A stretch of 64,000 nt of DNA from Mayfieldus sp963841445 (GCA_963841445.1 CAWJCP010000002.1:434001-498000); one strand, 5' to 3'; shown: positions 42,887 to 51,427, counted from the first letter of the stretch. A program made the numbers and translations. The notes: generated from the sequence alone by a model not told the origin.

Positions 42887-43188
42887 GGGTTGAGGATCGC
42901 GCCGACGATGATCCGCTCGGCCACCGCGAGGACGATGATCGCGACGATCGGGCTGACATCCATGCTGAGGCCCCCGCCGCCGATCGGCGGGATGAAGCGC
43001 CGGAAAAGGTTCAGGTAAGGGTCGGTCGTCTCGGTGATGAAGTCGAGGACTGGCCGCAGGGTCGCGCTGCGCGGGATGCGCGGGATCCAGGACATCAGGA
43101 TGCGCGCGAAGATCAGGATCACGTAGACGAGGAAGAGCGCGTCGACATAGTTGGCGATGTCGTCCCGGGTGCTGGCGAGTGGGATCAC
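42883..43188 (-). CDS. YggT family membrane protein
   Basis: The 101-residue protein has two membrane helices, the first ALFLVYVILIFARILMSWIP with the family W-I-P, then RPVLDFITETTDPYLNLFRR FIPP and a second helix VSPIVAIIVLAVAERIIVG. YggT proteins are found next to sepF and proC in wall/division clusters; a role in membrane or osmotic physiology is suggested for the family, not shown. The ATG overlaps the proC stop (ATGA). Confidence 0.9.
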   Translation of the reverse strand: MIPLASTRDDIANYVDALFLVYVILIFARILMSWIPRIPRSATLRPVLDFITETTDPYLNLFRRFIPPIGGGGLSMDVSPIVAIIVLAVAERIIVGAILNP

Positions 43189-43958
43189 GAATCTCCCCGC
43201 ATCCTCGCAAGCGAAGCGCGTACCGCGGCCTCGAACGCCTCGCCCACGTCGTCCTCGTCGAGCACCGCGAGTCCCGCCTCGGTGCTGCCGCCCGGCGACG
43301 CGACCGCGTCGCGCACCTGCGCCGGATGATGGCGCCGCAGGACCTCGGCGGTGCCGGCGGCTGCGTCAACGATCAATGAATGGGAGAGATCCGCGTCGAG
43401 CCCGTCGGCGGCGCCGGCCTCGGCGATCGCTTCGATGACGAGCGCCAGGTAGGCCGGCGAGCATCCCATCACCGCGGTGGCCGCATCGATCAGCTCTTCA
43501 TCGAGCTCGACCACGCGGCCGAGCAGCTCGAGCTGGGCTCGAACCGGCTCCACGACCTCTGCGGAGGCGCCCGGCGCAGCGGCGAATACGAGCACGCCCT
43601 GGCGCGCCTCGACGCCGACGTTCGGCATCGCCCGCAGGCAGGTCGCGGCGGGGAACGCGTCCCCGAGCCGGGCCAGCGGCGTGGCGCCCAGCAGCGAGAG
43701 CACCGCGGAGGCGGCCTGCGCCTCCTCCGCCACCTCGTCGAGGGCCGCCGGCTTGACGGCGAGCACGAGCAGATCGGCGCGCTCGGCAAGCGCGCCGTTC
43801 GACTCCACCGGCTCACCGCCGACCTCCTCGGCAAGCGACTCCGAGCGTCCGGAGCCGGAGTCGGTGAAGAGCATCTGCGCGGGGCCGCCTTCGGCCTCCG
43901 CCCAGCCGCGCGCCATCGCGGCGGCGATGTTCCCGGCGCCTGCGAAGCCGACGACCAC
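43185..43958 (-). CDS. proC: Pyrroline-5-carboxylate reductase
   Basis: The 257-residue product has the NAD(P)H-binding MVVGFAGAGNIAAAMARGW, LLVLAVKPAALDEV, RAMPNVGVEARQG and the C-terminal catalytic/dimer block GSPAYLALVIEA-like CSPAYLALVIEAIAEAGA, then DAVASPGGSTEAGLAVLDED. It makes proline from pyrroline-5-carboxylate. It sits between sepF (6 bp away) and yggT (overlap), the common actinobacterial arrangement. Confidence 0.93.
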   Translation of the reverse strand: MVVGFAGAGNIAAAMARGWAEAEGGPAQMLFTDSGSGRSESLAEEVGGEPVESNGALAERADLLVLAVKPAALDEVAEEAQAASAVLSLLGATPLARLGDAFPAATCLRAMPNVGVEARQGVLVFAAAPGASAEVVEPVRAQLELLGRVVELDEELIDAATAVMGCSPAYLALVIEAIAEAGAADGLDADLSHSLIVDAAAGTAEVLRRHHPAQVRDAVASPGGSTEAGLAVLDEDDVGEAFEAAVRASLARMRGDS

Positions 43959-43964
43959 GCAGCC

Positions 43965-44507
43965 CTAGGACTGGTTGAAGAAGCCCTTGTCGATCAGGCG
44001 CGCCTTCTCCTCCGCGGAAACCTCGACGTTGCGCGGCGTGAGCAGAAAAACCTTCTCGGCGATCCGCTGCATGCCGCCGTCGAGCGCGTAGGTCAGCCCG
44101 GAGGCGAAATCGATCAGGCGCTTGGACAGCTCGTGGTCGGTCGTCTGAAGGTTGAGGATCACCGGCACGGTGCGCTTGAACTGGTCGGCGACCTGCTGCG
44201 CATCGTTGAAGTTGCGCGGGATAACGAGATGCACCTGCACGTCGGAGCCGCCGTTTCCGACCGGCCGCAGGACGCTCGTCCGGCCCCCTCCCACCGGCTC
44301 GTCGTCGGCGAAGATGTCGTCGATCTCATCGCGCCGCCGGCGCGCGGTGGGCAGACGCCGAACCGGAGCCTCGCGGCGCCCGGTGTCGAAGACGTCCTCG
44401 GACCCGGTCTCGGGCTCAAAACCGTCGTCGTAGTCAGGTCCGTAGTCGTGATCCTCGGCGAGGCCGAAGTAGACCAGCGCACGATGCCATGTGTCTCTGA
44501 GAGCCAT
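43965..44507 (-). CDS. sepF: Cell division protein SepF
   Basis: The 180-residue product has a short amphipathic N-terminus for membrane binding (MALRDTWHRALVYFGLAEDH), an acidic linker, and the SepF domain QVHLVIPRNFNDAQQVADQF and LIDFASGLTYALDGGMQRIA, ending VFLLTPRNVEVS. SepF bundles FtsZ and ties it to the membrane. ftsZ is not next to it here. The ATG has CCAGG just upstream. The gap to yggS contains copy C of the dispersed repeat. Confidence 0.93.
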   Translation of the reverse strand: MALRDTWHRALVYFGLAEDHDYGPDYDDGFEPETGSEDVFDTGRREAPVRRLPTARRRRDEIDDIFADDEPVGGGRTSVLRPVGNGGSDVQVHLVIPRNFNDAQQVADQFKRTVPVILNLQTTDHELSKRLIDFASGLTYALDGGMQRIAEKVFLLTPRNVEVSAEEKARLIDKGFFNQS

Positions 44508-44575
44508 CCTGGGGCGTTTTCGGCTTACGGTCGCCTATTCCTGCCCACCATTATGCCCGGTGGCACCGGCGGATT

Positions 44576-44644
44576 GGGTCGGCCACGAAACGAAGTGGAG
44601 GGCCCTGGGTTGTCAGGCCGCCGGAGGCCGCTGCAAATTGTTCA
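44576..44644 (+). repeat. Dispersed hairpin element, copy C (diverged)
   Basis: It shares the 13-base loop GAAACGAAGTGGA and TGTCAGGC..GCAA..TTCA spacing with copies A and B, but its enclosing stem is GGCC (44581-44584)/GGCC (44601-44604) rather than GCCGC/GCGGC, so pairing is kept with different bases. A second GGCC..GGCC hairpin follows. Its 3' end overlaps the yggS stop, and it is antisense to yggS. Confidence 0.6.
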
Positions 44645-45274
44645 TGCGTACAGCACCGTGCCGAGGCGGATGATCGTCGCCCCCTCCTGCACCGCGACCC
44701 GCCAATCCTGGCTGGTTCCCATCGAGAGCCGGCTCAAGCCGTGCTCGGCGGCGAGCTCGGCCAGGCGGGCGAAATGGGGTCGCGAGGCCTCCGGGTCCTG
44801 ACTGAACGGCGGCATCGTCATCAACCCGGCGACGGTGACCGGGCAGCGCTCGATGAAGTCCTTCAGCTCCCGCGGCGCGACGCCTCCCTTCTCGTCCTCG
44901 CCGGCGACGTTGACCTCGACCAGCACCTCGGTCGACGATTCGGCGTGGCGGCCGAGCTGCTCGAGTGCCGAGTCGCTGGCGACCGAGTGGATCAGCCGGC
45001 AGATCGGAAGCAGGGACTTCACCTTGCGGCTCTGCAGGTTGCCGATGAAGTCCCACTCGAAATCGGCCCGCCAGCGCTCCTGCTTGGCCTCGATCTCCTG
45101 GAGGCGGTTCTCGCCGACGAGCCGAACGCCCGCCTCCGCGAGCGCCCCCATCTCCTCCGCGGGCACGTACTTGGTCGCCGCCAGGACCTCGACCTGGTCC
45201 CCGCAGGCCCCCCGCACCCGCTCGAGGTTGGCGCGAATTCGCTCCGGCTCCAGGCCATGAATCAGGCCGGGCAT
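44642..45274 (-). CDS. yggS: PLP homeostasis protein YggS (COG0325)
   Basis: The 210-residue product has the PLP-binding Lys in VLAATKYVPAEEM, VGENRLQEIEAKQERW, DFIGNLQSRKVKSLLP, LVEVNVAGEDEKGG and GTSQDWRVAVQEGATIIRLG. YggS/PROSC proteins bind pyridoxal phosphate and maintain its supply without a known catalytic reaction. Its ATG overlaps the pgeF stop (TGATG). Order pgeF-yggS-sepF is conserved in actinobacteria. Confidence 0.93.
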   Translation of the reverse strand: MPGLIHGLEPERIRANLERVRGACGDQVEVLAATKYVPAEEMGALAEAGVRLVGENRLQEIEAKQERWRADFEWDFIGNLQSRKVKSLLPICRLIHSVASDSALEQLGRHAESSTEVLVEVNVAGEDEKGGVAPRELKDFIERCPVTVAGLMTMPPFSQDPEASRPHFARLAELAAEHGLSRLSMGTSQDWRVAVQEGATIIRLGTVLYA

Positions 45275-46017
45275 CAGGGCCCCTCCAGCCAGGCGAGACC
45301 CGCCTGGCGGCCACTTCGCCCGCCATCGCGCCGGTGCGAGTAGAAGAGCTCCGCCTCGCAGCTGGTGCACAGATCTGCGCATTCGACCTCCCCGACGCCC
45401 GCGGCGCCCAGCTGGCGCCGGGCCACCTCGGCGAGGTCGAGCCTGCCTCCGGCGGCGATCCCGTTGCCGAGCCGGGCAAAGCGCTCCAGCACCTCCGGGC
45501 CGACCTCATAGCAGCAGGGCCCGATTCCCGGCCCGATCGCGGCCGCCTCGGCTTCCACCGCCGAGGCGCCCCTCTCAACGATGCCCGCGGCAAGCCCGCG
45601 CCATCCGCAGTGCAGCACCGCCACTCCGCCCGGGCCCGCCAGTGCAACAGGCAGGCAATCAGCGACGAGGACGAGCGGCGCGAGGCCCCGTGTTGCGGTG
45701 AAGTGCCCGTCCGACTCCGCCAGCTCGGTCCCCGGCTTCGCATAGGGGCTCGGGTCCTGGGCGGCGTGATGGCCGATCACCTCGGCGCCGTGCACCTGCA
45801 GCCCGATCAGCACGTTTGACGCCGACAGGCCGGCGGCGGCGGCCAGCTTGTGGCGGTTCTCGGTCACGGCTTCACGGTCATCGCCGGTGAGGATTCCCAG
45901 ATTCAAAGACTCGAACGGTGGCCCGCTGACGCCGCCGCTGCGGGTCGAGAAGGCCGCCCTGGCACCAGGCAGCTGCGCTTCGAGCCAGCGCATGCCCTCG
46001 CGGTCACGCCACTCCAT
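45274..46017 (-). CDS. pgeF: Peptidoglycan editing factor PgeF (YfiH family)
   Basis: The 247-residue product shows AAFSTRSGGVSGPPFESLNL, VLIGLQVHGAEVIGHH, VADCLPVALAGPGGVAVLHC (His/Cys metal site), GWRGLAAGIV and IGPGIGPCCYEVG. YfiH proteins are Cu/Zn polyphenol-oxidase-fold enzymes now linked to removal of wrong residues from peptidoglycan precursors. ATG 46017 overlaps the cca gene end by 14 bp. Confidence 0.92.
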   Translation of the reverse strand: MEWRDREGMRWLEAQLPGARAAFSTRSGGVSGPPFESLNLGILTGDDREAVTENRHKLAAAAGLSASNVLIGLQVHGAEVIGHHAAQDPSPYAKPGTELAESDGHFTATRGLAPLVLVADCLPVALAGPGGVAVLHCGWRGLAAGIVERGASAVEAEAAAIGPGIGPCCYEVGPEVLERFARLGNGIAAGGRLDLAEVARRQLGAAGVGEVECADLCTSCEAELFYSHRRDGGRSGRQAGLAWLEGP

Positions 46018-47164
46018 CGCCGTTCCCAGGTTCCCGATCGCCGGCCTCTCCCTGCGCGGCCGCCTGCAGCGCTGCCCGCAGCTCCTCATCGCGTCCCTCG
46101 ATCTCGCCGTCGAGCTTGCGCCGCAACGCCTCTCCGAGGCCAAGGCCGACCGCCGGGCCCTGCGGCACCCCGGCGGCGATCAGGTCGGCGCCGTCGATCT
46201 CCAGCGCCACCTGACGCCAATCGCGCAGGTAGTCGTCGAGCCACTCCGCGCCCATCGCCCGGGCGAGAAGCAGCGCTTCCGGCCTCGAGGTCGCAGCGAG
46301 CGCGACTGCCTCCGAGGGCCGCTGCGGCGAAGCGGCCGCCAGCTCGCGCTCGCGCCCGATCGGCCCCAGCGCGGCGACCAGCAGGGTGCGCGGCCGGGCG
46401 ACAAAATCGCTCCAGGCCTCCTGCGCCAGCAGCTCTTCGACCCGGGGGAGCAACTCCTCGGCGCCGGGGCGCGGGCGCACCAAGCCCCAGCGCGCCGCCA
46501 GCAGCAGCCCCCGCCCCGCCGAGGGCTCCAAGGCGATCCGCAGCAGCTCCGCGGCGCGGCGGTCTTCCGAGACGCGGCCCAGATCGGCGCCATGGATCAG
46601 CTCCTCGGTCCGCGGCTCGAGTTGGAAGTCGAGGCGCCCGGCGTAGCGAGCGGCACGCAGGGCCCTGGTCGGATCGTCGACAAAGGAGCGCTCGTGAAGG
46701 ACGCGCAGCAGTCGCTGCTCGAGGTCGGCTCGACCCGCATGCGGGTCGAGCAGCTCCGCCTCTCCCTGGAGCGGGATCGCCATCGCGTTGATCGTGAAAT
46801 CGCGCCGCGCGAGATCCTGCTCGAGCGAGGCCGGCTCGACCACCGGCAGGGCCCCGGGCTGCGGATATGTCTCGGTGCGGGTGCTGGTCAAGTCGAGCTG
46901 CGCGTCGCCGAGCCGGGTAGCGGCGGTCAGGAAGCGCTCGTGCTCGAGGGCATCGGCGTCAAGTCGCCGCGCAACCGCCAGCGCGTCCCCTTCAACCGCG
47001 ACGTCTAGCCCAACCGGATCGCGGCCGAGCAGCAAGTCGCGGACCGCCCCACCGACCAGGAAGAGGGATACGCGGTCGGCTGCCTCGAGCAGCCGGGGCA
47101 GCTCCGGAATTGTGCTCTCGACAGCTGCTTTGAGGTCAATCTCGAGGGGCCCTGGTCTTGGCAT
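46004..47164 (-). CDS. cca: tRNA nucleotidyltransferase / poly(A) polymerase family (CCA-adding type)
   Basis: The 386-residue class II nucleotidyltransferase has SLFLVGGAVRDLLLGRDPVG, the metal Asp pair in VGLDVAVEGDA, RRDFTINAMAIPLQGE and VDDPTRALRAARYAGRLDFQ. It adds CCA (or A/CC) to tRNA 3' ends. No HD phosphohydrolase motif is seen in the C-terminal half. Unlike usual, it is joined to pgeF and the sepF group. ATG 47164 has AGGTGGA upstream. It is divergent from the PQQ-repeat gene. Confidence 0.85.
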   Translation of the reverse strand: MPRPGPLEIDLKAAVESTIPELPRLLEAADRVSLFLVGGAVRDLLLGRDPVGLDVAVEGDALAVARRLDADALEHERFLTAATRLGDAQLDLTSTRTETYPQPGALPVVEPASLEQDLARRDFTINAMAIPLQGEAELLDPHAGRADLEQRLLRVLHERSFVDDPTRALRAARYAGRLDFQLEPRTEELIHGADLGRVSEDRRAAELLRIALEPSAGRGLLLAARWGLVRPRPGAEELLPRVEELLAQEAWSDFVARPRTLLVAALGPIGRERELAAASPQRPSEAVALAATSRPEALLLARAMGAEWLDDYLRDWRQVALEIDGADLIAAGVPQGPAVGLGLGEALRRKLDGEIEGRDEELRAALQAAAQGEAGDREPGNGDGVA

Positions 47165-47197
47165 GAGGTCCACCTCGTACCATGATCGGCTCGCCGG

Positions 47198-48745
47198 ATG
47201 CTCGACAACGTCCCCCCGAAGCCGTCGCAGACGCCTCCTGACGGGGCTTGGCAGCAGGTCCTTGACGCGCTCGCAGCAGGGCTCATGTGGTTCACCGAGC
47301 GGCGTCGCTGGCCAGGTTTGCTGGCCGCGGGACTGGTCGTGATCGGGATCGGGGCGCTGATTGCTTACAACGACCTCAAGCGCCCGGCCGACGTCCGCAA
47401 CGGTAACGCGGCCTTCAATGCCAAGGAGGCAAAGCCGGCCGAGAAGAAGGTCAACTGGCCCCTTTACGGCTACAACCTCGCCCGCACCCGCTATCTGGCC
47501 GCGAGGGGGATAAAGCCGCCGTTCAAGAAGGTCTGGAAGTACGGCGCCAAGCCGCTGCTCGAGTTCCCGGCCAGCTACGCGAACGGCAAGATTTTCGGGA
47601 TCGACAACAACGGCCACGCCTTCGGGATCGACGCCGACAGCGGCAAGGTGATCTGGAAGCATCGGGTCGCAAGCCTCAACGCCTCGGCCCCCACCTACTC
47701 GCACCACCGCCTCTTCATCTCCAACCTCACCCCTGGGCAGGTGCTGGCGCTGAATCCGTCCAACGGGCACACCGAGTGGCGCAAGGTGCTGCCGGGGCGC
47801 TCGGAGTCATCGCCGCTGGTGGTCGGAAAGCGGGTGTTCTTCGGCGACGAGGACGGCACCCTGTACGCCGTTGACCGCCGCAATGGGCACACCATCTGGA
47901 CGACCCAGCTCTGCGGCTCGATCAAGGCTGCGCCCGCCTACCGGCACGGGATCCTCTACGTGGGCGACTACGGCGGCTGCATGAACGCAGTGAATTCCCA
48001 CAGTGGGAAGGTTCGCTGGCAATCACACTCGCAGGGACTCGGATTGGGGAGTGTGGGGCGCTTCTACTCCACTCCCGCAATCGCCTTCGGCCGCGTCTAC
48101 AGCGGTAACAACGACCACCGCGTCTACAGCTTCGAGGCCGACAACGGCACCCTCGCCTGGAGCCACTCGACCGGCGGCTACGTCTACTCGGGGCCAACCG
48201 TCGCCGACACTCCGAACACCGGGCCAAGCGTCTACATCGGGTCGATCGACGGCAACCTCTACGCATTGAACGCGAAGACCGGCGAGACCCGCTGGGCCCG
48301 CTCGGTGGGCGGGCCGGTCATCGCCTCGCCGAGCGCGGTTGGCAACATCGTCTACGTCGCGAGCTACGCGCCGAAGCAGACTGACGGCTTCGCGATGCGC
48401 ACCGGCCGACAGGTGTTCAAGTTCGGAACCGGTGGCGCCAACTCCCCGGTGATCTCCGACGGGCATCGCATCTATTTGACCGGCTACTCGAGCATCACGG
48501 CGTTGGAGCCGCTGACCAAGAGGCAGATTCGCGGACGGGCCAAAGCGCGGCGCGAGCGCGAAGCCCGCAAGCATCGCCGCCAGCGGGCCCGCGCCAGGAA
48601 ACACGCCGAGCGTCGCCAGAGGGTTCGCACCGAGCAGCGGGCCAAGCGCCGCCAGCGGGCTCGCGCTGAGCTCCGCAAGCAGCGGCGCGCGAAGCACCGC
48701 AAACCGGCGACCAACCAAAAGCAAGGCTCGCGCTCCGGGAAATGA
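47198..48745 (+). CDS. Membrane-anchored PQQ-type beta-propeller protein with basic tail
   Basis: The 515-residue protein has one N-terminal membrane helix (WPGLLAAGLVVIGIGALIAY), then repeated blades typical of PQQ-binding-like propellers: FGIDADSGKVIWKHRV, LALNPSNGHTEWRKV, LYAVDRRNGHTIWTTQ, MNAVNSHSGKVRWQS, YALNAKTGETRWARSVGG. These resemble the outer-membrane assembly factor BamB and similar scaffolds; no dehydrogenase catalytic residues are evident. The last about 75 residues are extremely Arg/Lys-rich (KARREREARKHRRQRARARK). An extracytoplasmic scaffold role is inferred. Confidence 0.8.
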   Translation: MLDNVPPKPSQTPPDGAWQQVLDALAAGLMWFTERRRWPGLLAAGLVVIGIGALIAYNDLKRPADVRNGNAAFNAKEAKPAEKKVNWPLYGYNLARTRYLAARGIKPPFKKVWKYGAKPLLEFPASYANGKIFGIDNNGHAFGIDADSGKVIWKHRVASLNASAPTYSHHRLFISNLTPGQVLALNPSNGHTEWRKVLPGRSESSPLVVGKRVFFGDEDGTLYAVDRRNGHTIWTTQLCGSIKAAPAYRHGILYVGDYGGCMNAVNSHSGKVRWQSHSQGLGLGSVGRFYSTPAIAFGRVYSGNNDHRVYSFEADNGTLAWSHSTGGYVYSGPTVADTPNTGPSVYIGSIDGNLYALNAKTGETRWARSVGGPVIASPSAVGNIVYVASYAPKQTDGFAMRTGRQVFKFGTGGANSPVISDGHRIYLTGYSSITALEPLTKRQIRGRAKARREREARKHRRQRARARKHAERRQRVRTEQRAKRRQRARAELRKQRRAKHRKPATNQKQGSRSGK

Positions 48746-48826
48746 AACCCGCCCAGTACGGCTTCTTGCATGCCCTGGGCTGGAAATCCCCGTAGTCGGC
48801 CGGGGCGTGGGCTGGCGCGGCGAGCG

Positions 48827-49648
48827 CTAGAGGCGGACCGGGATCCCGCGCTCGGCGAGGTGCCGCTTGGCATCGCGCACGCTGTAGGCCCCGTAGTGGA
48901 AGATCGACGCGCAGAGGACCGCGTCGGCGCCGGCGCCGAGCCCCGCCGAGAGATGGTCGAGCTCACCGGCGCCCCCCGATGCGATCACCGGGACCGGGAC
49001 GGCCTCCGAGACCGCCCGGGTCAGGTCAAGGTCGTAGCCGGCGCTGGTCCCGTCGCGGTCCATGCTGGTCAGCAGCACCTCCCCCGCTCCCCGCTCGACC
49101 GCCTCGCGAGCCCAGCCGACCGCGTCGCGGCCCTCGACCAGGCTGCGACCGCCGTTGACGTATACCTCCCAGGCGCCCTCCCCGAACCACCCGGGCGGCG
49201 CCTCGCAGGTCGGCGAGGCGCTCCCCGGCCCCTCCCCCTCAGGGCGGTATCGCTTCGCGTCGATCGCGATCACCACGCACTGGGCGCCGAAGATCTCCGC
49301 CAGCTCGCCGAGCAGCTCGGGGCGCTCCAGCGCCGCCGAGTTGACCGAGACCTTGTCGGCGCCCGCGTCGAGTACCGCCTGCGCGTCGACGACCGAGCGA
49401 ATGCCTCCCCCGATCGTGAACGGGATGAAGACGTTGTCGGCGGTGCGCCGGGCCAGCTCGACGATCGTCTCGCGATCCTCGTGCGACGCGGTGATGTCGA
49501 GGAAGACGAGCTCGTCCGCGCCCTCGGCGTCATAGCGCTCGGCAAGCTCGACCGGATCGCCGGCGTCGCGCAGACCGACGAAGTTGGTGCCCTTGACGAC
49601 GCGTCCGGCGTCGACGTCGAGGCAAGGAATGACGCGTTTCAGGGCCAT
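48827..49648 (-). CDS. hisF: Imidazole glycerol phosphate synthase cyclase subunit
   Basis: The 273-residue (beta/alpha)8 barrel has KRVIPCLDVDAGRVVKGTNF (catalytic Asp), FIPFTIGGGIRSVVDAQAVL, GADKVSVNSAAL, LLTSMDRDGTSAGYDLDL (second catalytic Asp) and IASGGAGELDHL. It makes ImGP and AICAR with ammonia from HisH. About 15 extra residues (YRPEGEGPGSASPTCEAPPG) lie in a loop before WEVYVNGG. It starts with its own leaderless box TACCCT 6 nt before ATG 49648, and so may be transcribed apart from the hisZ-hisA group. Confidence 0.95.
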   Translation of the reverse strand: MALKRVIPCLDVDAGRVVKGTNFVGLRDAGDPVELAERYDAEGADELVFLDITASHEDRETIVELARRTADNVFIPFTIGGGIRSVVDAQAVLDAGADKVSVNSAALERPELLGELAEIFGAQCVVIAIDAKRYRPEGEGPGSASPTCEAPPGWFGEGAWEVYVNGGRSLVEGRDAVGWAREAVERGAGEVLLTSMDRDGTSAGYDLDLTRAVSEAVPVPVIASGGAGELDHLSAGLGAGADAVLCASIFHYGAYSVRDAKRHLAERGIPVRL

Positions 49649-49654
49649 GCATCG

Positions 49655-49660
49655 AGGGTA
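49655..49660 (-). promoter_or_regulatory. Leaderless -10 element TACCCT of hisF
   Basis: TACCCT (minus strand) ends exactly 6 nt before ATG 49648. No ribosome-binding site lies between. Confidence 0.5.
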
Positions 49661-49694
49661 GAGCAGGACGCGAAACCCCAGCTCGAGCCGCGAT

Positions 49695-49931
49695 CTAGCT
49701 GCCGGTGACAGCCTTGCGGACGAGCTCGAAGATTCGGCGCTGCTCGCGGTCGTTGAGGTTGAAGCGCTTGCCGTGTGACTTGCGCAGCAGTTGACCGAGG
49801 CGCTCGCGCTCGGCCGGGCTGAGGTTGTCGTACATTCGCTTGCCGTGCCCGTAGATCACCTTGGCGGCCTCGTAGATCGCCATCCATTGGATCGCGCGTC
49901 CACGGCGGAGCAGGCTTGTGGGGCCAGGCAT
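49695..49931 (-). CDS. Small hypothetical protein in the his cluster
   Basis: The 78-residue product (from ATG 49931) is basic and helical: WMAIYEAAKVIYGHGKRMYD, LSPAERERLGQLLRKSHGKR and NLNDREQRRIFELVRKAV. The LSPAER..LGQLL segment recalls small helical actinobacterial proteins of unknown function. An ATG at 49955 would add eight residues. TAGCCT ends 8 nt before 49931. It separates hisA and hisF. No role in histidine synthesis can be inferred. Confidence 0.65.
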   Translation of the reverse strand: MPGPTSLLRRGRAIQWMAIYEAAKVIYGHGKRMYDNLSPAERERLGQLLRKSHGKRFNLNDREQRRIFELVRKAVTGS

Positions 49932-49976
49932 CGCCGCGCAGGCTAGCGCCTGCATCCGGCGCCGAAGCCGTCTCCG

Positions 49977-50711
49977 CTATGCCACCTCGGCATCGAGCGC
50001 CGCCTGCCCCTCGGCAACCGAGAAGCGGCCTTCGTAGAGCGCCCGCCCCACGATCACGCCGATGAGGTTGTCGGGCGCATCGGTCGCGAGCAAGTGGAGG
50101 TGGGAGATCTCCCCCACCCCGCCGGAGTAGATCAGCTCCGCGCCGGTGGCGGCGGCGACCCGCTGCAGCTCCTCCAGGCCCGGGCCCTGCATCGTTCCGT
50201 CGACGTCGATCGGCGTGAAGGCGAACCGGCTCACGCCGGCGCCGCTGAGGCGCTTGATCGCAGCGGCGGCGTCGAGGTCGCTGCCCTCGGTCCAGCCCTG
50301 CAGCGCAACGCGCCCGCGGCGCGCGTCCACCGAGACGACGATCTGCTCGCCGTGTGCCTCGAGTGCCGCGCCGAGCAGCTCCGGATCGCGAAGCGCCGCG
50401 GTCCCGAGCACGGCCCGCTCGGCGCCCGCGTCGAGAATCGCGGCGATCGCGTCGAGATCGCGCAGACCGCCCCCGGCCTGCAGCGGCGTCTTGACGGTCG
50501 CGGCGATTCGGCGCACGACGTCGAGGTTCTGGGTCGAGCCGCAGCGGGCGCCGTCGAGGTCGACGACGTGCAGGTACCGCGCCCCTCCTTCGACCCAGCG
50601 TCTCGCTGCCTCGGCGGGGTCGGCGTCGTAGGCGGTCTCGCGCTCGTAATCGCCACGCAGAAGCCGCACCGTGCGCCCGCCCCGGATGTCGATCGCCGGA
50701 TAGAGGATCAC
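49977..50711 (-). CDS. hisA: ProFAR isomerase (phosphoribosyl isomerase A)
   Basis: The 244-residue barrel has ILYPAIDIRGGRTVRLLRGD (catalytic Asp), LHVVDLDGARCGSTQNLDVV, PLQAGGGLRDLDAIAAIL, FTPIDVDGTMQGPGLEEL (second Asp) and IYSGGVGEISHL. It isomerises ProFAR to PRFAR. In many actinobacteria the same enzyme also serves tryptophan synthesis (PriA); sequence alone does not decide. GTG 50711 overlaps the hisH stop (GTGA). Confidence 0.94.
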   Translation of the reverse strand: MILYPAIDIRGGRTVRLLRGDYERETAYDADPAEAARRWVEGGARYLHVVDLDGARCGSTQNLDVVRRIAATVKTPLQAGGGLRDLDAIAAILDAGAERAVLGTAALRDPELLGAALEAHGEQIVVSVDARRGRVALQGWTEGSDLDAAAAIKRLSGAGVSRFAFTPIDVDGTMQGPGLEELQRVAAATGAELIYSGGVGEISHLHLLATDAPDNLIGVIVGRALYEGRFSVAEGQAALDAEVA

Positions 50712-51427
50712 GCGGCGGCTGGTGCCCGTGCGCAGATGCCCGCGAAATTGGCGAGCAGCCGCAATCCGGCGGCGCTCGATTTCTCGGGATGGAACTGGAC
50801 CCCGAAGAGCAGGCCGCCCTGCGCGGCGCAGGCGAACCGCTCGCCGTGCTCGGTGGTCCCGAGGACCTGCTCGGGCTGTGGCCGGGGCGTGAACGAGTGC
50901 ACGAAGTAGAACGGCGTCTCCGCCTCGATCCCGTCGGTGAGCGGCGACGGCTGCTCCCAGCGCACCGCCGACCAGCCGATGTGCGGAACCTTCAGCTCTT
51001 CGGCCCGAAGGCCGTCGACCTCGCCGGGCAGCAGACCGAGGCCGTCGGCGCCGCCGAGCTCGGTGGAGGAATCGAAGAGAAGCTGCAGGCCGAGGCAGAT
51101 GCCCAGCACCGGCATGCCCTCGGAGAGGCACTCGGCGAGCATCGAGTCGATCCCGAGCTCGCGAACCCGCTCAATCGCCTTCGGGAAGGCGCCGACACCG
51201 GGTAGCACGAGGCCGTCGGCGGCGCGCGCCTCGGCTGGATCGCTCGTGATCCTGGCGTCGGCGCCAACGTGCTCGAGGGCCTTCTCGACCGAGCGCAGGT
51301 TGCCCATCCCGTAGTCGAGGATCACCACTCGCGTCGGCTGCTCAGCACCAATGCGCGCCGCCTCCTCCGCTTCGCGTCCGGGGGCGGCGCGGTCGCCGGT
51401 AGATGAGGTCACCGGTGGGTCACTCAT
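50708..51427 (-). CDS. hisH: Imidazole glycerol phosphate synthase glutaminase subunit
   Basis: The 239-residue class I amidotransferase has VVILDYGMGNLRSVEKALEH, VLGICLGLQLLFDSS with the nucleophile Cys, YFVHSF and the His-Glu pair GVQFHPEKSSAAGLRLL. It supplies ammonia to HisF. An N-terminal extension of about 30 residues before VVILDYG (SDPPVTSSTGDRAAPGREAE) is not in most HisH; a later start is conceivable, but GTG 51427 overlaps the hisB stop (GTGA), supporting it. Confidence 0.93.
   Translation of the reverse strand: MSDPPVTSSTGDRAAPGREAEEAARIGAEQPTRVVILDYGMGNLRSVEKALEHVGADARITSDPAEARAADGLVLPGVGAFPKAIERVRELGIDSMLAECLSEGMPVLGICLGLQLLFDSSTELGGADGLGLLPGEVDGLRAEELKVPHIGWSAVRWEQPSPLTDGIEAETPFYFVHSFTPRPQPEQVLGTTEHGERFACAAQGGLLFGVQFHPEKSSAAGLRLLANFAGICARAPAAA

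Noticed and set aside
48780..48812. Intrinsic terminator after the PQQ-type gene
   Set aside because: CCCCG..CGGGG can pair, but the stem is only 5 bp, has no T-run, and is too weak to list.
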